A DNA stretch of 20,940 bases, from the NCBI GenBank assembly GCA_015039465.1, contig MU130549.1, forward strand, positions 25,820 to 46,759, read 5' to 3'. Numbering within the stretch: the stretch's first letter is position 1; each line of letters begins with the position of its first letter. Of the stretch, positions 19,401-20,940 are shown in pieces. Under the pieces are notes generated by a model. The model ran no database searches. It had not been told where the DNA came from and saw nothing but the letters and a program-made list of their open reading frames with translations. The translations under genes were made by a program, and so were the position numbers. The DNA is from Phlegmacium glaucopus (Eukaryota; Basidiomycota; Agaricomycetes; Agaricales; Cortinariaceae).

Positions 19401-19682
19401 GCGGAAACCGAAGCAGAGACTGAGAGGTCATGGGCAGTCTGATGGATGACGACAATTAAATAATTGGGGATACAATGGGCGAAGTTTAATGCTCACGGTA
19501 GCGCCAGCAACTCGTGTAACTTGTGCGCTTGGAGCCGCAGCCTTAGCGGGAACGGATGGCATGGGGTCCGTGGTGCTTGTTATGATTGTCGACGTCGAAG
19601 TTGACGGTTCAGGGCTTGCATCGTTGATGGTCAGAGATGTTGGTTTCTTGTACTTGATAAATTTCTTAAAAATTCGCTTCAT
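16457..19682 (-). CDS. NLR-like NB-ARC protein with C-terminal TPR array
   Basis: Six minus-strand exons: 19497-19682, 19349-19438, 19151-19294, 19037-19102, 18742-18983 and 16457-18692. All phases close; introns are 48-58 nt; the product has 987 residues. The N-terminus is basic (MKRIFKKFIKYKK) and then Ser/Thr-rich. Exons 2 and 3 begin with duplicated segments TAHDLSVSASVSA and TAHEFQVSPSVSA. Next come NAQNTLITGGTF and the NB-ARC domain: P-loop GLGGIGKTQ (about residue 223), Walker B WLIVFDNADD (294), GNILITSRN (319) and GLPL-like GCIPLAIDHA (378). From about residue 615 there are a half repeat plus eight 42-residue kinesin-light-chain-type TPRs (core LLGAEHPDTL, GRWNEAEQL). Such NTPase/TPR proteins are thought to act as intracellular signal switches in non-self recognition or programmed death in fungi; that role is inferred. 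No known effector domain is recognised at the N-terminus. The ATG at 19682 was chosen as the first in-frame Met before the basic segment. Confidence 0.88.
16460..17570 (-). repeat. Tandem 126-bp repeats encoding TPRs
   Basis: Eight units of 126 bp (42 codons) plus a degenerate leading half unit form the 3' third of the NLR gene. The plus-strand words ctgctctgcctcattccac and ggatgttctgcaccaa recur almost unchanged. Differences cluster at a few codons: after DTL (SSTSN, DSMAH, NNMAN, NSIEN), in YRDQ versus YQLQ, and in QVMDM versus QVLDM. That fits recent copying or gene conversion. Confidence 0.9.
19205..19496 (-). repeat. Duplicated intron-exon unit in the NLR gene
   Basis: Exon 2 (starts 19438) and exon 3 (starts 19294) are 144 bp apart. 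Both begin TAH, followed by SVSA, and are preceded by similar introns (cgcccattgtatcc... versus tgcccatcacatcc..., ending catcag and gatcag). The duplicated unit therefore includes intron and exon, like the GATA finger unit in this window. Confidence 0.7.
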
Positions 19683-19978
19683 ATTGTTCAATAATGAGTT
19701 GTGTGAGCGGTGGATGTGGGTGATGAGAAAGATACGCTCTATTACATAAGCAAGGATAAACAATTCAACACCAGAAACGGAAGATGTTGGTATTATGAAT
19801 ACAGACGATGGGATCTAAGTAATCCGTCACCAATTGGACCATCCTCACCTGTGCTTCCTCACTGTATTGCGGTGATATCATGATCACTAGTCAGAGTGCC
19901 TTGGCCATCATTAGTAACATTGAAAAGGTATTCATCATAATATCATTCGACGTGAACTAAAACTTCTTGTTACACATT

Positions 19979-20940
19979 TTATATATCATCTTCCCAATTC
20001 TCAGGAACTGGTTCACTAAGCAACTGGGCAGGAGACACTGTTCGAGAAGAAACACCACTCGGTTCAGCACCAGCTCCAAGTAAACTCGGACCCTGAGATC
20101 CACCTAGTACTTCTAATGAAGTTGTAGTGCTGGTAGGTTTTGGCGCAAGCAAAGAGTTGGTGGTGGCCGCCAATGCGCTGTCGATGTTGATGATGTTCCC
20201 GAGGCGACTACAGACGTCCAGCCTCGCTTTGTAGGTGTAGTGGATCCTTGAGTTGGTTTGGTAGAGGGAGTGGAGGTTGCTGCCGTTGAGCGCCAAGATG
20301 TGGTGGATGGAGTAGTAGTTTCGAGAGCTCGAAAGTCCGCAAGCCTGCCAAGACCGGGAGCAGGAGCTATAAAGGTTGAAAGAAGTGGAGTTGGAATACG
20401 AGTATCGATGCGACGAATGACCTGTACGCTGGATCATAGCCCGTAGATCAGCAAAAATGGTAGACACGTAGAAAGAGAAAAATGTATACCTTCGATGAGG
20501 TTCTTGATCTATCATCTGAGTATCCATCCTATACACGCTTGCAAGCTAAAAGTGAACATTGAAAAAATCAGATCTTCCCCCAAAAAAACGAAATGAAGTT
20601 GGCTCATACATCGTGAACAAACTTTCTCCTATCTAGAGGCATATGAGGTAAAACATTTGTCCGCTTCTCCGATGTAATGAAACTATAAAAACCGCATGTC
20701 TTTAGCATACATAGAGATTTTTTTTAGCAGAAAGACTCACTCGGCAAAAGTCCTCTCAACAAGACTCAAAAACTTCGGATTCACTCTCGCAAACCCAGAC
20801 AACTCATCAGTATACGTCACCGCCATCGCCGCAGAGGACGAGTCCCTACCCTCCAAACTAATCCCTAAAGCATCAGCCAATCGTGCATTCCGTTTGGCAA
20901 TCTGACAATCGTTTGAACATTTCGGAGCAGCACGAGTATG
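19979..20940 (-). CDS. NF-X1/FAP1-type protein, C-terminal part with R3H domain (5' end outside window)
   Basis: Minus-strand exons: 20741-20940 (continues beyond the window), 20610-20682, 20490-20545, and a last exon from 20428. The first has APKCSNDCQIAKRNARLADA, the segment that follows the zinc-finger array in NF-X1 family proteins. Across exons 2-3 lies the R3H domain: ITSEKRTNVLPHMPLDRRKF, then VHD-LASVYRMDTQMIDQEPHR, with the RxxxH signature as RKFVH. The last exon continues VIRRIDTRIPTPLLS and RGWTSVV. Introns are 58-64 nt and phases close. Family members are nuclear regulators or E3-like proteins; R3H binds single-stranded nucleic acid. In the R3H frame translation stops at 20113-20115, whereas a family-like acidic tail (EPVPENWEDDI, stop at 19979) is in another frame, so a frameshift or unseen intron between about 20215 and 20160 is likely. 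Confidence 0.85.

Overview
The window looks like nuclear DNA of a filamentous basidiomycete, most likely an Agaricomycete. Genes are split by many short GT-AG introns (mostly 42-75 nt). The protein families are typical of mushroom-forming fungi: two unrelated seven-helix membrane proteins, a GATA factor, an NB-ARC/TPR NLR-like protein and an NF-X1/FAP1-type regulator. Repeats carry CpG-to-TpG/CpA changes. No rRNA, confident tRNA or CRISPR was seen. All splice models were built by hand from frame, phase and splice dinucleotides.

Layout. Positions 1-1295 are AT-rich and geneless, with a small fold-back repeat. An unidentified coding-like fragment lies at 1296-1572 (-). A complete six-exon, 327-residue 7TM gene lies at 1869-3162 (+). 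Positions 3591-7085 (+) hold a many-exon GATA-type gene. Its finger exon has been tandemly copied (254-bp period), giving four GATA fingers, and a fold-back MITE-like element sits at its 5' end. A second, unrelated 7TM receptor-like gene (11 exons, 294 residues) lies at 7818-9285 (-), flanked by two copies of a 190-bp direct repeat.

Positions 10755-13489 are a complete non-autonomous LTR element: 328/329-bp LTRs, TATAG target duplication, no pol, one ORF with a KH RNA-binding domain and one Pro/Ser-rich ORF. A broken copia-type gag follows (14041-14512), then an orphan TPR scrap (14706-14779) and a solo LTR (14881-15358, AATAC duplication) whose terminus matches the KH element.

The right third is on the minus strand. 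A 987-residue NLR-like gene (16457-19682) has an NB-ARC domain, eight near-identical 42-residue TPRs and a duplicated N-terminal exon. Upstream of it is the C-terminal part of an NF-X1/FAP1-like gene with an R3H domain (19979-20940, running off the window), which seems to carry a frame break near its 3' end.

The strongest candidates for something undescribed are the four-finger GATA protein made by exon duplication, the KH-domain ORF inside a pol-less LTR element, and the NLR whose TPR array and N-terminal exon both grow by tandem duplication.
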